A stretch of DNA of 64,000 bases from Begonia masoniana (GCA_022432975.1 CM039516.1:36545599-36609598); one strand, 5' to 3'; positions 23,105 to 35,421 are shown, numbered from the stretch's first letter. Numbers and translations: made by a program. Notes: generated by a model not told the origin, from the letters alone.

Positions 23105-23313
23105 ATTTAACTCTGTTAAAAAACTATGCAGCCCTGGACACTTAATCATATGCATTAGATAACTATAATACCCTTTCCAAGGGCATTTCCAATAGATTAA
23201 ACTCAAATGCATAATTCATTATTCTCATTTAATAAACATAATCAAATTATATTACAAGCATATAAACACATCATCAAAAATATATTTAGACTTAAACACT
23301 AATTAAGTCAACA

Positions 23314-23345
23314 ATCTCCTCCTTTTTGATGATGACAACCTATAA
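23314..23345 (-). other. Polypurine tract region of the SIRE-like element
   Basis: The minus strand reads ATCATCAAAAAGGAGGAG just before the LTR start TGTTGACTTAATTAG at 23313. This is the conserved 3' signature of SIRE/Maximus elements. Confidence 0.8.
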
Positions 23346-23744
23346 ATTTGATTAAATATAACTCCCCCTTAGGAAATGCATATATTCCAAAAACAAACAC
23401 AGAGCATATCAGAGTTTAAAAAACAGTCAAAAATATGCATACACAAATCATAGTAACTAATTTCACCGATCAAATATATTCTCCCCCATTGACATTATCA
23501 AAAACAAACAAACACAAAGACAGCAGAAGCAATGCAGTCACCACATGGGATAGAAACATAAGAGAAATGTCATTAGAATATCAATAAAAATGTTTACAAA
23601 TAAAATCTGCTACTTAAAGAAAACTAAAAAATGAGTCTAGAAAGCTTGGCTAATCCAAGCGGGCACTTCAAGATCTGAACGAAAAATAAGTATCCACAAG
23701 GGCGCGAAGTGAAGCAATAGTGGGAGGAAGTGGTGCTTGATAGA
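23346..23744. other. Non-coding 3' region of the SIRE-like element
   Basis: AT-rich sequence between the extra ORF and the polypurine tract; nothing else seen. Confidence 0.55.
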
Positions 23745-24821
23745 TCACGATATCCTGGCATGGAGAAGGCTCTGGCTGAGGAGCATCAGATGGAGAGGTC
23801 CTTGATAGACCACCAAATCAAAGCAGGGAGCAGAAATGGCAGAGATTTCGGGAAACATTATCATGTCCAGACAAGAGGGATGTGCTACAGATGGAGAAGC
23901 AGTAAGAGAGGCATCCAGAGGACTTGAGGACTCGAAAGGGGGCTCTCGGGCAGAAATAGCAGCAGAAGGAGAGAATGTCAGCGTAGCTTCCTGAAGATCT
24001 AAGGGCAGGAGCCGAGCATCTTCACCTGCCTCTGGACGGATGATCGGAGGGAGGAAGTCTTCAGAACAAGCCTCTGTGACACAGACTAAATTGGATGGTT
24101 CAGTTTCAGGTTCGGGATGCAGATTGTCAACAAAGGATCTGAGCAACTCAAGTTCCTTGGCAACAATGCGGCGATGACCATCCATTTTTGTTGCCAGCAA
24201 CCCAAGACCAATATCCATAGCAATGCTTATGTTCTTTTGAGTCTGGTCAAGCTTGGCGTCTAGAGATTTCTCAAGCTGACAGAGGGCGGACCCTAGACTG
24301 TCAATAGAGGCCTTTAAATCATTGTATTGAGCCTCACTCACGAAAATCTCCGCTGATAAGTCAGAGGAGTGGCAGGAGTAACTGATGGAATTGGTGAGGA
24401 AACGTGGACAAGTGGAGCTGTTAGTAGTGGAGGAGGTTGGTTGGACTGGAGGAGGAGGTGGTAGTAAGGGAGGAGGTGGTTGGACTGGTGGAGGAAGTTG
24501 GACTGGAGGAGGGGTTTTGGACTGGAGGAGGAAGGGGGACTGGAGGAGGCAGAGAAGGTACCAAAAGAGTAGGGAAGGAGATGGCTGAGGAACTGAGATG
24601 GCCTCAAAAAGATGGGCTGGAGAGGATGGAGCAGAGAGTCTTGGCACTGGTGGAGGAAGGTGGGAGCGTGAGACCAGAGATTGAGGAGGGGAAATATCAA
24701 ATGCAGGTATCTCTGAGTCACCACCTCCTTCTTGCATTGATGACTCTTCATCCAAAATCAGTTTCATTTTTCCTTTTCTGACGGCTGCAACCTTAGCAGC
24801 CCTTTGCTTGGACTGATCCAA
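23745..24821 (-). pseudogene. C-terminal part of the SIRE-like extra ORF (proline-rich and coiled coil)
   Basis: A 358-residue minus-strand frame. It starts basic (MDQSKQRAAKVAAVRKGKMK), then has an acidic stretch, a long Ser/Pro-rich section with PPPPLLPPPPP (about residues 95-145), and a probable coiled coil around residues 165-240. No enzyme motif is visible. The frame is probably not a gene start: the solo LTR at 24825 cuts it, and matching upstream coding sequence resumes at 26880. Function unknown; such ORFs follow pol in SIRE/Maximus elements. Confidence 0.6.
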
Positions 24822-25337
24822 AACTGTAACGCCGCCGAACCCACCCTAGTTCGGTGCGCTACTTGCTAACCAATCCCACATTAAAACATAATTTATAAGC
24901 CTAGACTCGTTAATTTCCCTTAATCCTAACCGCTAGCACCACAACATCTTTCCCGAAAATTTCGGCAAAATAACGCCTGAAATTGCGCCTAAAAATGCTA
25001 GGTACCTGCAACCGAATAAATCCCAACCAACCAGATCCCGAAATACTTACTTAACTAACCAGCAACCAGCATACGAAATCTCCAAATAACAATAAGAGGA
25101 ACCTAAAATGCGAACATCTGAAAAAATCCACAATATAGGCGATACATCACCCGTAAATAGGACTAAATACAACATTTCCCAAAAGAGTTAAAAAAAAACT
25201 GATACAATCCAATCCAACACATTTCCCCGAAGATCTGGTCGAGACGCCCGACAACTGCTGCACCGGCGTGCTCCATGTGCACCGACTGCCACCTAGTCCC
25301 GGCTTCATCATCTAGCTCACCTGATCTTGTTTTCCAC

Positions 25338-25847
25338 CTACACCACAGAACACACACCACACACACGTAGCTTAAGCTTAGCAGTAATGAATAACGATAT
25401 AAACATTCACAACGCACACCCACTCACACAATACTCAAGCAATAACCAACAAACAATAACACCGACAACCAAGCAGTCACTCACACAATACTCAAACACC
25501 AAACACCAAACAATAACAAACTTCTAACACAGTTTGCCTGCACCGAAGTGCCATGTTTTGCCGGAGCACCGAAGTGCCAGTTTGCCGTGACCGAAGTGCC
25601 ATATTGCCGTGCACCGAAAGTGCCATATTGCCGTGCACCGAAGTGCCATATTTTTCACACACACACGACAAACCCAACAACAACAACAGCAAGGCCAAAC
25701 CAACACAACAGCAAGGCCGAACCACACCACAACTCAATACAAAACACAACAATAACACAACACTACACGAAGGAGAGCAGTAAAAAAATAAACACTACCG
25801 TTCTGTGGTGTAGGCCCGAAGGCGAAAGGATAACACCCAATACTTAC
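25338..25847 (-). other. Intron-like module in the 24825 LTR
   Basis: In LTR sense the donor is AGG|GTAAGT (first intron base 25847), box A is at 25800-25814, box B at 25337-25351, and the acceptor AG ends at 25338. The boxes are perfect complements over 15 bases (GTTCTGTGGTGTAGG). Confidence 0.6.
25545..25655. repeat. Short tandem repeat in the 24825 LTR
   Basis: Four or five copies of a 20-26-bp unit with GCACCGAAGTGCCATATTGC. A related repeat is in the 47913 LTR (48690-48790). Confidence 0.85.
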
Positions 25848-26484
25848 CCTGAACGCTCGGCTTCTGCTTGCACACTTCTACCGGTCAAATCCACTCGTCC
25901 GACGACCTAAAATAACAAAACTTAGCTTGATAAACCATCAATAAAATCTACAACTTCTAAACTAAACACTAACCAACACTAAACACATTTCATATTAAAA
26001 CCCAAAAACCCGATTTTTGTACAATTTTGACCGTCAAACTTCAAACGGTCATAACTCTCTCATTTTTAAACAGAATTCGACATGCCACCCCAATTTCGGA
26101 AACCTCTACACGTCTACTATACATTGAAACACTCAAAACAATTAAACAAACACCCTAGCCAACTCGAAATCCAGCAAACAGAATCGGCTCACTTGATGCC
26201 TAAAAAATCGATTTGTGCATTTCAATTCCAAATCACAATCTAATCACTCCAACACCTAACCTAACCTATGAAGGACTAAATAACTAAAAGAGGAAGAGAA
26301 AATCCCCAGAAGAAACCAAATTTTCGGACTCCTCCTTTAGAACCCTCACCAAAACCTCCTAAAACACCCTACAAACACTTCTAAGCTTTATCCCATAGTA
26401 CATAACCAAAACCCATGAGAAAATTACCTTGGATTGCCTTGAGAAAATGAAGAACTAAGGAGGGAAATTGTCGGCTATGGAGGA

Positions 26485-26512
26485 AAGAGAGAGAGAGAGA
26501 GAGAGAGAGAGT
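26485..26512. repeat. GA microsatellite
   Basis: About 13 GA units within the solo LTR. Confidence 0.9.
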
Positions 26513-26879
26513 TGATGGAGTGGAGAAGAAGACCACTTTGTCTTCGTTTTAAACCTAACTTTTCTTTCTTTTTTTTTCATTTAATTACCATGTAAATTAC
26601 CAATTAACCCTCACTTTTCCCCCACCACCCTAGCAGCCAACGATTCATCTAAAACCCTCCACTTCTTCCTTTCAATTTACTACATTTTGATTGGTTAGTT
26701 GCATTTGACTTTTCAAACCAAAGTTCTCCACCAATCACAAATTGGTTTGACATGTCAAACTCTCCACTTCTCATTACTCTTCTAATACCCTTCTATGTAC
26801 ACTAATCTTAAATAATTGAACCCTCATGCTTGACCTAGACTAGGGTCACACACGTTCTGGGAAAATTCTTGGTGTTACA

Positions 26880-28161
26880 AAAATAAAATTCCCTTGACGG
26901 GTTCTCTTAATTCTCATCCTTGTCAAAGTGGATTTAGAGTAGTAACTGGATGATTTGAGACAGGAAGGATCCTCATCCTCGGGAAATTCAACCTCGGACA
27001 TCTGAAAAATCTTCATGAGAAGGAGGTTATAGGGAAAAGATGTAGGCCCTGAAGAAACACACTGAATCATCCTTCTCAGAAATAATGTATCCTATTTCAC
27101 ACCGTGGTCTTTTGATAGAGGGCAAAAAGAACAACAAATTCCATGCTGCTAATATCATCATAATGACCACCCTTAGGAATAACGTTATAACTGATCATCT
27201 GATGGAGAAGTCAAGCTCTAATGGTTAAATGTTTGCTCTTTAAGGAATTGGGAATGTTGTTCGGGTCTAGGGCAATTTCTTTCAAAAATTGTTTTCCCTC
27301 GGGAGTTCCAAGAAATGGGGGTTCTAGCCCTGTTGAATAGATTTTGGGATGTTGATCTAGATGAGGACTCCCCAGAAACTTACTTAGAGATTGGGAGGTA
27401 AGAACTATGTGTTTTTCATACACATAGCTCGAGATGGTTGATTGGTCCAGAAGGATAACTAAGATTGACATAGAACATTTTAATGGCAGTGGGGTAAAAG
27501 AAGGATTCAACTTCAAACAACCCTATTAAACCAATGTCTGTCAAGGGAGCTACTAAATTTAAACCTACTAACTCGTCTGGAACAATACCACGACTTGGAA
27601 TCAACTTCTTATCTTTAAAGTACTCGTGATACTGGCTTTAGCAGTCTGATTGAGGAAATAGAACGACGGCCAACTATTGCACGAGGAATCACCGAAGTTG
27701 GACGAGCAGAGACTTTGGCTTTCTTCTTGGTCGGTTCGGAAACTCCACGAGATGATGAAACCAGATGATCCATTGGAAAGATAAGATCGAGAGAGAGAGG
27801 ATGGTAGGGCTGGGTTTTCAGAAAGAGTGCGAAAGATGAAGCGTCTTGGTGAAGAAATAAAAATTTAAAAGAAATAAGCACCGCCCGACGTGATGAAGTC
27901 ACACGTGTAAATAGAACGACAGCCAACTATTTGCACGAGGAATCACCGAAGTTGGACGAGCAGAGACTTTGGCCTTCTTCTTGGTCGGTTCAGAAACTCC
28001 ACGAGATGATAAACCAGATGATCCATTGGAAAGATAAGATCGAGAGAGATAGGATTGGTAGGGCTGGGGTTTTCAGAAAGAGTTCGAAAGATGAAGCGTC
28101 TTGGTGAAGAAATAAAAATTTAAAAGAAATAAAGCACCGCCCGACGTGATGAAGTCACACG
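26880..28161 (-). pseudogene. N-terminal part of the SIRE-like extra ORF region
   Basis: Minus-strand translation shows a basic segment (PTKKKAKVSARP near 27740) and then a region with VPDELVGLNLVAPLTDIGL, followed by MISYNVIPKGGHYDDISSME near 27140-27200. The last stretch resembles the plant transposon-protein domain found in some SIRE-type elements (LLPKGGHxD motif); this is recognition by eye. Stops and frameshifts break it repeatedly. The segment next to 26880 (about 26885-27070) continues in the proline-rich ORF beyond the solo LTR. Confidence 0.55.
27653..28161. repeat. Tandem duplication of about 253 bp
   Basis: 27653-27906 and 27907-28161 are direct neighbours with near-identical sequence (for example GCACGAGGAATCACCGAAGT in both). 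They differ by small indels. The unit includes the start of the extra ORF. Confidence 0.92.
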
Positions 28162-28379
28162 GTAACACTGATATCGTCCGATAGATGACACGTGTCAGCA
28201 GATTAGAAAATACATCATCCGATGCATAGACATCATCCGGTCAGTGGAGGATACATATCATCCGGTTATCTATATGCACCGATTTCATCAATAAATCAGA
28301 TCACTCTTTCACAGGAAGACATTCCAACAGAAGAGAGCTTAGCAATTCTCAAACCGAATGAGACCTAACCTTATTCTTA

Positions 28380-31300
28380 TATTATTGAAGGTCTTTTCAT
28401 AAAACGGTTTGTAAATATGTCGGCCAATTGATCTACAGAATTTACAAACTCCAAGGAGATATCACCTCTTAGAACATGCTCTCTTATGAAGTGATATCTG
28501 ACATCAATATGTTTTGTTCTAGAATGCTGAATAGGATTTTAGAAATGTTGATAGCACTGGTGTTATCACACCGAATAGGAATCCTATCATAAAACAGATT
28601 ATAATCTTTCAAAGTCTGTTCATCCAAAGCATTTGTGCACAACAACTGCCTGCAGCATGTATTTACCTCTCAGCAGTTGACAATGCAACAGAATTCTGTT
28701 TCTTAGAATACCAGGAGACTAAAGATTCACCTAAGAACTGATAGGTGCCACTAGTGCTTTTCCTATCAACTAGACTACCTGCATAATCAAAATTTGAATA
28801 TCCAATCAGATCAAAGAGGTGCCCTTCGGATACCATAATCCTAGGTCAGGTGTCCCACTTAAATATTTGAAAAATCCTTTTAACAGCATTAAGTGAGATC
28901 CTTAGGAGCACTTGAAAATCTAGCACAAAGACAAACACTAAAGAGTATATCTGGCCTATTTGCAGTCAGATATAACATGAACCATCATACCAACGATATT
29001 TTTAAATATCAACACTTATTTCCTTTTCAATCGTTATCCAATTTAGTTGTGGTACTCATAGGAGTCTTGGAAGACTTGACAGATTCTAAACCAAATTTCT
29101 TTAGAAGTTCATTGATGTAGTTTCTTGACAGAAGAAAATTCCATCAGAAGATTTGACAATCTGGAAAAATAAGAAGAATTTTAACTCCCCCATCATACTC
29201 ATCTCAAAGTCACGTGAATGAGGGAAATTCTTACACATGTGGCTTAGTTGACCAAAACATGTCAGCGACATAAATTTGAACTAAAAGAATGTCAGGCTAC
29301 TTGTGCAGTTAAAAGAGTTGAATATGTATTTCCCTTTTGAAATCTTTCTCAAGAGGAAATTCTCAATCTATATACCAAGCTCTGGCGTCTGCTTGAGACA
29401 TAGAGAGCTTTCCTTAATTTGTAGATATGGACGGGTTATCAAAACGGGCTTCAAAACTACGGGTTCTCAACAAAATTCTCATATGTAACAAGTTAAGAAT
29501 GCACTCTTAATCAATTGAAAGAGTGTGAAGTTCTTGTAGATCGGGACAGGCTACAGGCGCATCATACCTAATTGACTCTAATATAGCTACAGGGGCAAAA
29601 AGATTTCAAAATCATACCTTCTCTTGAGAGATCCTTAGCAACTAGTCAGTCTTGTTTCTAACCACAATCCCATTTTCATCTCAACTTATTACTTGAAAAC
29701 GACATTTAGTTCAATGATGGATGATCTTAGGACACATGGACAAGTTCTCATAACCTGCTCCTTTCAAATTGATTTAGCTCTATTGCATCAGATAAAATCC
29801 AATTTTCATCGACCACTCCCGTCATCGTTAACTGAGTTAGGGGCTCTACTTGAGAGATAAATGCTACATTTGGCACGGAGATTCCTAAGGAGGATTTAGT
29901 CTTCTGCTCCTAAAGAAGGGATCACCTAAAAGTTCATCGATGGGATGGTCTTTGGACATACTTCCACTCTCTAGAAGAGCAGCGATTTCATCCTTAACAG
30001 GAATAGTACTCAAGAGAAGTAGAGAGGGTTTGCTAAAGATTTTTATACTTTGCAAGGGAGAACTAGGCTTTCTAAGAAAAGAGAGGTCAGTTGTCATCAA
30101 AGAAATCCTCATCCACATGATTGTGGGTGAAGGGACTCATCAAAGTTGACGTGAGGATTATTCTACAGATAGAGTTCTCCTATGAAATAGTCTAAGCTTT
30201 ACTGGAAACGAGTTAACCAGGAAAAATTCCCAAGATCAGATTGGAAGAATGGTCTAAGTTATCCTGAGTGTTGAGAATAAAAGCATAACCAAAGGTCTAA
30301 AGTATTTACAGAAGGAGTTTTTCCATTCCAGCGCTAATATGGGAGTTTTCTCAAGACTAGGTCGATGAGCCGATGAGCACATAGTATCTGTAGAGACAGC
30401 TTCAGCCCAGAAGTATTTAGGAAGAGAATTCTCATTGGAGCATAGTCCAGAGCTCGCTCTTGGAGAGACATATTTTTCTCCAACAAACACCATTTTGTGA
30501 GGAGTTCTAGTGGGAAGAGAAGTTACTCAATTACATGTTTGAGACCAGAGTTTCAAATTTTTGCATTTTCCAAATTATCCACATGACCATACGAATGCGA
30601 CAAGGTGAGCCCCTTTTCATTTAAAGTCTTTTCCTAACGTTAGAAAAGGTATCAAATAGGCTCATCTTAGATTCAGAAAATATACCAGGGATCTGGAGAA
30701 GTATCTATAATAACAAGGCATAGAATTTGCCTTCCTAAGTGGCTATATTGGAAGGACGAAGAGGTCATGTGAAGGAGCTTGGAGAGGCTTTGAAGAGAAA
30801 TTGCATCGTAGATTGCCAGGAAGGAATTTGATCTGTGAAGACCATTTGGCAGGCTTCACAGACCTTATCATTACAAATGCGATCTTAGGGATCCCTCTAA
30901 CTAAATTCTTTAGTAATCTAGCTAGGATCCATCCTACGTGTCCTAATCTCCTATGATAAGTCAGCAGTCATTAGAAGATCACAGCAAAGCATTTTTCTAT
31001 AAGAAAATTCAATTGATCTAATCAAATAATACAGCACATGTCTTTTCTATATCCTTAACACAGTATAGAACAGAGGGGAAGATTATCTTTAATATGCAGA
31101 ATTTGATTTAAAATCATATCATAACCTTTGTCACAAATGATTATGCCTTAGAAGTGTGTTTAACACATCAACTAGTAAAACATTTATATAAAGATTGATA
31201 GGTGTTACTATGTTGCCAATGCCAACAATTTTGCCTTTTGGTTTCCCAAAATAACAATTCCTTTCCTTCTGTTGACAACAACAAACTTAGATGCATCTCC

Positions 31301-31480
31301 ATCATGTGCCCTGAACAGCCATGTCCAGGTTGTACCATTATTCTAAATAGAGATGCATAATCCTACAAAATAGAAATCAGGTTGTCTTCTTAGGACCCAA
31401 TCTTTTTGGGTCTAGCGTTAGGTCTGGTTCTTTAGGCACCCAGTGTAATTTACAACCAGCTTTCTTATTGTTTGTTTTTG
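28380..31480 (-). pseudogene. SIRE-like pol remnant (integrase to RNase H)
   Basis: Very decayed minus-strand coding sequence. Near 28390-28720 the translation recalls the copia RNase H of the SIRE group (a HIDIRYHFI-like stretch, then VDQLADIF near 28400-28440). RT-like stretches follow to about 29500, and integrase-like segments occur near 30250-30500 and 30800-30960. Many frame breaks and short deletions prevent an exact model; no catalytic set is intact. Confidence 0.6.
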
Positions 31481-32600
31481 AAGGGACACAAAGGATTCGT
31501 CATACATCATACATGCATGACAAACAGGGATTTAACCAAAAAAAGTTTTTATACCTTCTTTTTATACTCCATATTATCCAATGACTGTCTATCAAAAAGT
31601 CATTCTTTGATCACTAATCAGCTTATTAGTTATTTAATACTATAGGTACATTTCGAACACGGAGTATTCAAAATTTCATTTTTCTTTTTCAGTTCAGTGA
31701 TCTCCTTTTCAGCAAGTCCACTTCTTTAGCATGTTTTTCTAATAGACTGCATTTTCTTTTTCAACAAGTTATATTTAGTGCTTACGCATACCAAATTGCT
31801 TAACCAGGGTCATTAAAGATCAATCGATCCACCATCTCTATTGATCCCTCACTATCACTCAAAGTACTAGAGGATAAAGAACAACCTTATCTTAGTGGTG
31901 CATGAAGAACAGGTTGGCTACTTCTCATTTTTGAAGAAGAGGAGTCGCGTGCGCTGTCATCCCAAGTGGCCTTCATAGCACTTCTTAAATTCTGGGATAT
32001 TCGTGGCCTGTGGACAATTGCTCATGTGGCCAGGCTTGCCGCACCCAAAACAGGTAATCTCCTTGTCTTTAGGAAGTTTTTCATTCCTTGGAAAACTTTC
32101 CCTTGCAGCTCTTCTATTTTGCGGAGAAACTGCTGAATCTCCTATGAATGAGAGAAATGTCCTATCATCTTATTCTACTTCTTCCCAGATGCTTAATTTT
32201 TGCTTGAAGAGGCTTTCAGCGCAATATCTCTTTTATTTATCTCTTTTCTTTGAGATCTTCCTTATCATGGCCCTCCTGATTTTATCGCATGGGGAGGGTC
32301 ATCTAGAGAGCTAATGAGTATTCAGGCTTTGAGCACATTTAGATCCCGAGCCTCAGGTATTGCTGTCACCTTTACTTGCAGGCTCTAGGTAGGCATTCTT
32401 AAAATTTTTCTACCTGTTATTTCACCTGAATAAATCTTACCAAGAGCGTAAGGCCATTAGTGATATTAGTTTAAATCGAGGTGAACATAGAACAATTGGT
32501 TTCTTGTTTTTCCAGAGGAAAACAGTTCATATTCATGAACTAACACGCTCATTACTCTCCTTTACTTGGTAGTTCCCGCATGTGTGACTTCTAATAGTGC

Positions 32601-32601
<1 letters not shown>
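31481..32601 (-). pseudogene. SIRE-like gag remnant with a zinc knuckle
   Basis: Near 32005-32060 the minus strand encodes CFGCGKPGHMSNC, a zinc knuckle lacking one residue of the normal CX2CX4HX4C spacing. The rest is frame-broken. The region ends at a poly-A run at 32602, where the sequence changes to a Ty3-type LTR. Confidence 0.5.

Positions 32602-32654
<53 letters not shown>
32602..32654. repeat. Poly-A run of 53 bases
   Basis: Uninterrupted A homopolymer at the junction between the SIRE-like remnant and an LTR fragment. It is not followed by a recognisable retroposon body and may be an assembly artefact. Confidence 0.9.
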
Positions 32655-32656
<2 letters not shown>

Positions 32657-33356
32657 GTGAAATTGAAGGCCGTTTAGTACAAGTAAGTAAACGGTTTCCG
32701 ATTTACGAACGTACCGTTTTGATAATCCCAAACAATAAGAATGACTTATTGGTGAATAATACATTTGGAGCAAGCCGAATCGTTAGGAGGTTAACGAAAC
32801 AAGGACGACACAGGAAATAAAGCTAAGGTCATTTTGGTTAATTTTTTCAAACCAAAGTATATTAATCCAAACTTTTTTCTTCTTCTCCCTCCTTCTCCTC
32901 CTTCTCTGTTTCAACGAAAACGACAGAAGTGATTTTCCTCTCTGCCGCGACGATTCCATCAACCCGAGAACTCCCGAGTCTTCCTCCGATCGGCCCATTT
33001 TGCTTTCGTATTTTCTTCCTACTCTCGTAACCCATAGGTATGAATCTATGGTTTTCGACGATTGGTTTTCAAGTTTCGGGTCGTTTTAAAGTTAGGGTTT
33101 GCCGGTTAGAGTTTCGTCGAAAAATGCAATTAAGGGTTCGAAATCTATAGATTTACCGTGATTAGTATATTCAAGACGTAATTGGGACGTTATTGGACGA
33201 AAACTAGATATTTGTGAAAAGGTTCGATTTTTGTGAATTTCGAGATTTAGAAAAACTCGTAATTGTATTTGAGTTGCCCGCGGGGATTGGCTCGATAATA
33301 TCTCTCATGAATTGGATTAACGCTTTAGGAAATCTCCTTAGTTTAAGGGTTTGTAA
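32655..33356 (+). repeat. Ty3-type LTR fragment, plus orientation
   Basis: Aligned by eye with 57135-57840 of the solo LTR at 56952: shared stretches include GACTTATTGGTGAATAA, the pyrimidine-rich TTCTCTG/ACGAAAACG region, and ATGAATTGGATTAA near the end. It starts directly at the poly-A run and ends in the N gap. Confidence 0.85.
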
Positions 33357-33456
33357 NNNNNNNNNNNNNNNNNNNNNNNNNNNNNNNNNNNNNNNNNNNN
33401 NNNNNNNNNNNNNNNNNNNNNNNNNNNNNNNNNNNNNNNNNNNNNNNNNNNNNNNN
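33357..33456. other. Assembly gap (100 N)
   Basis: Exactly 100 N, a conventional placeholder length. Confidence 0.99.
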
Positions 33457-34100
33457 TACGTTGCTTTGCTATAAACTATATAACGCGATTTCTTTACTTT
33501 CTTACCTATAAACTTTATACCGATGGGGCCATTAAACTATATACCGAAGGTTCCTTCTTTCTTTGCTTTACTTAAAACGTCGTGCGGAAATTCGTTTTCA
33601 ATGACTTTAAAAACACTGATGGCTGAACAGTTAATCACGGAAAGTAACAAACCACATACATATCAACACATACAACAAACCTAAACAGCTAACATAACTA
33701 CCCAACCTAAACACATAAAACAAGAGCCCTCAAGGATCCTGATACACGAACGAGGTATGTGTATACCTTTCGGTCAAACAAGTCACGAGAACTTACCTCC
33801 GTGCACGCGCAATCCAAGGCTTCGTCCACGAGGCACTGTTTACTAAGGCAATTTACACAGAATTGACGGTAAAACGCGTTTGAGTTAAGAAACGTCCAAA
33901 TTGTCAAAAAACCTTAACTAAAGAAATGCCTTGAAGTTCTATCCAATTTTATCGAGCTTATTGAGTTGTAAACAATTCACGCCCTGCACCTAAATCTCAT
34001 TTACCCGCTTTTCGAAAAGCCTAAATTCTCTCGATTTTTAAACTTTTTTCCGAATTGATCAAACTTCGTCCAATAAAGATGGAAGTGAGGGAGCTGAATC
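33457..34100 (-). repeat. Ty3-type LTR fragment, minus orientation
   Basis: The reverse complement matches the same LTR family as 32655-33356: ATTGGACGAA near 34070 and GGTAAGTTCTCGTGACTT at about 33785-33796, equal to 57936 onward of the solo LTR. A consensus donor GTAAGT lies at 33791-33796. The right border, near 34090-34120, is approximate. Confidence 0.8.
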
Positions 34101-34304
34101 AAATAAAGTCATATCAGGTACCTCTCTCTGTGGTTTGTGCTGCTTATTACACTCCTCGATACAGGGCACAACTCGTTTATATAACCTGTTTGTATGCAAA
34201 CATAACATAGGACCCTTACCAGCTGAAAGGTCATATAGGTTGGGTTGCCATCAGGGAAGTCCCTACATTCAGAACAGATTGTTAAGGGTGACGTCGGTCC
34301 TTCG

Positions 34305-35421
34305 TAAGGGTGGGCAGGAACAGCAACCGTCCAAATCAACAACAGCATCGGGACCGGGAACAGGACGGAAAGGCGGGTTCGGTCCGGGTACGGTCCATTT
34401 ATATGGGACCGCGGTCCGGTCCTCGGTCCAAAAGAATAGGAACCGAGGGTTTCGGTCACGTCCACGGTTCCGGCGCAACCCTAAGCCCGAAGAACCACCG
34501 GACCGGACCGAAGCTAAAACATTAAACCACTAAACAGACCTCTCGTATCCGTCTCCAGTCTCACGAGGTCTCCCCCGACCTAGCGGAAGCGCTCTGCTCT
34601 CTGCTCTATGCTCGAACTCGAAACCGGAACTGCGATACCACTCTACCAGTCCGAAGGCGAAGATTTAACGTCGAAGTGTGGGTGAGAACGGCGAAGTGCG
34701 AAGTGAACGAAGTCAGAACGGCGAAGTGCCGAACGGCGAGTTTTCGCCCCCAGGTTATGGCTCCGACAAATCACTTACAGGTAGTAGGTCGTTCTTCCTT
34801 ACTCTCCTTAAATTAATGCTCTTTGGGCATAATTGTTTAGATTTTCTGTATTATTTGTAGATCTGGTAACTTCGATCTAATTGAAAGAGATTGACTTGCT
34901 CATCTCATCTAATTTCCTCTCCATCTTTCCAAACTGCGATTTACAGGTCCATTTGAGTGATTCAGTATTCCATTATCACACTTTTTGAGGAAATTTTTAG
35001 ACTAAATCTATCCTCCAATCTTCATCTTCTCCTACTTTTGAACACAGTTTTCAACTCTTTAATCTACTTTAACAATGAAGCTACTCTCTGTGGATTCTTT
35101 TTACCGAGAAGTTACTGAACTCATGATTCTCTTCCTGAACAGTGAGTTCTAAGTTGGAAAGTAACTTTTCACAACTCTTTTTACAGCAAACACTAAACTT
35201 TGTTTGTAATTGTTTCTGTGAATTGAATCTGTCAATCTGTAAATTGCTTTGGTCCGGAACCGGGACCGGACCGGAACCGGACCGGAATTTCAGGTGCGGT
35301 CCAGGTTCGGGCTCGGGACCGGACCGGGCCAGTCCAGGTTCCGGGATGAAAATCCCGAAACCGTTTGGGCCGGTTCTGTCCGAGCTCGGGACCGGACCGA
35401 ACCGGCCCGTGCCCACCCCTA
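34305..35421. mobile_element. Non-autonomous hAT-like element inside GYP2 (1117 bp)
   Basis: Ends TAAGGGTGGGCA and TGCCCACCCCTA are inverted repeats of the plant hAT type. The flanking 8-mers GTCCTTCG (34297-34304) and GTCCTTAG (35422-35429) match at seven of eight positions. Subterminal regions are dense in GGACCG/CGGTCC motifs (34350-34460 and 35250-35405). There is no transposase. Confidence 0.85.

Larger units (their letters stand above)
24825..26879 (-). mobile_element. Ty3-type solo LTR inside the SIRE-like element (2055 bp)
   Basis: Ends TGTAACACC (minus start at 26879) and TGTAACGCC at 24825. Flanks are AAAAC (24820-24824) and AAAAT (26880-26884), four of five matching. It lies in the extra ORF, whose sequence continues on both sides. 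It belongs to the same family as the LTR at 47913-50220 and carries the intron-like module. A GA microsatellite is at 26485-26512. Confidence 0.88.
22700..32601 (-). mobile_element. Decayed SIRE/Maximus-like copia element
   Basis: Read leftward: a gag zinc knuckle near 32020, a heavily decayed pol (about 28380-31480), an extra ORF region after pol (about 28160-23740, interrupted by a solo LTR), a polypurine tract (about 23314-23345) and a 3' LTR ending at 23313. The polypurine context (TCATCATCAAAAAGGAGGAG) and the extra ORF after pol are typical of SIRE/Maximus. The 5' end is lost at a poly-A junction at 32602. The left border is approximate. Confidence 0.75.

Noticed and set aside
24385..24781. 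Glycine-rich protein genes on the plus strand
   Set aside because: They are the antisense of the proline-rich part of the SIRE-like ORF.
32566..32820. Lysine-rich small protein
   Set aside because: The lysines come from the poly-A run.
33214..33474. An open frame crossing the first gap
   Set aside because: It includes 100 N and LTR sequence.
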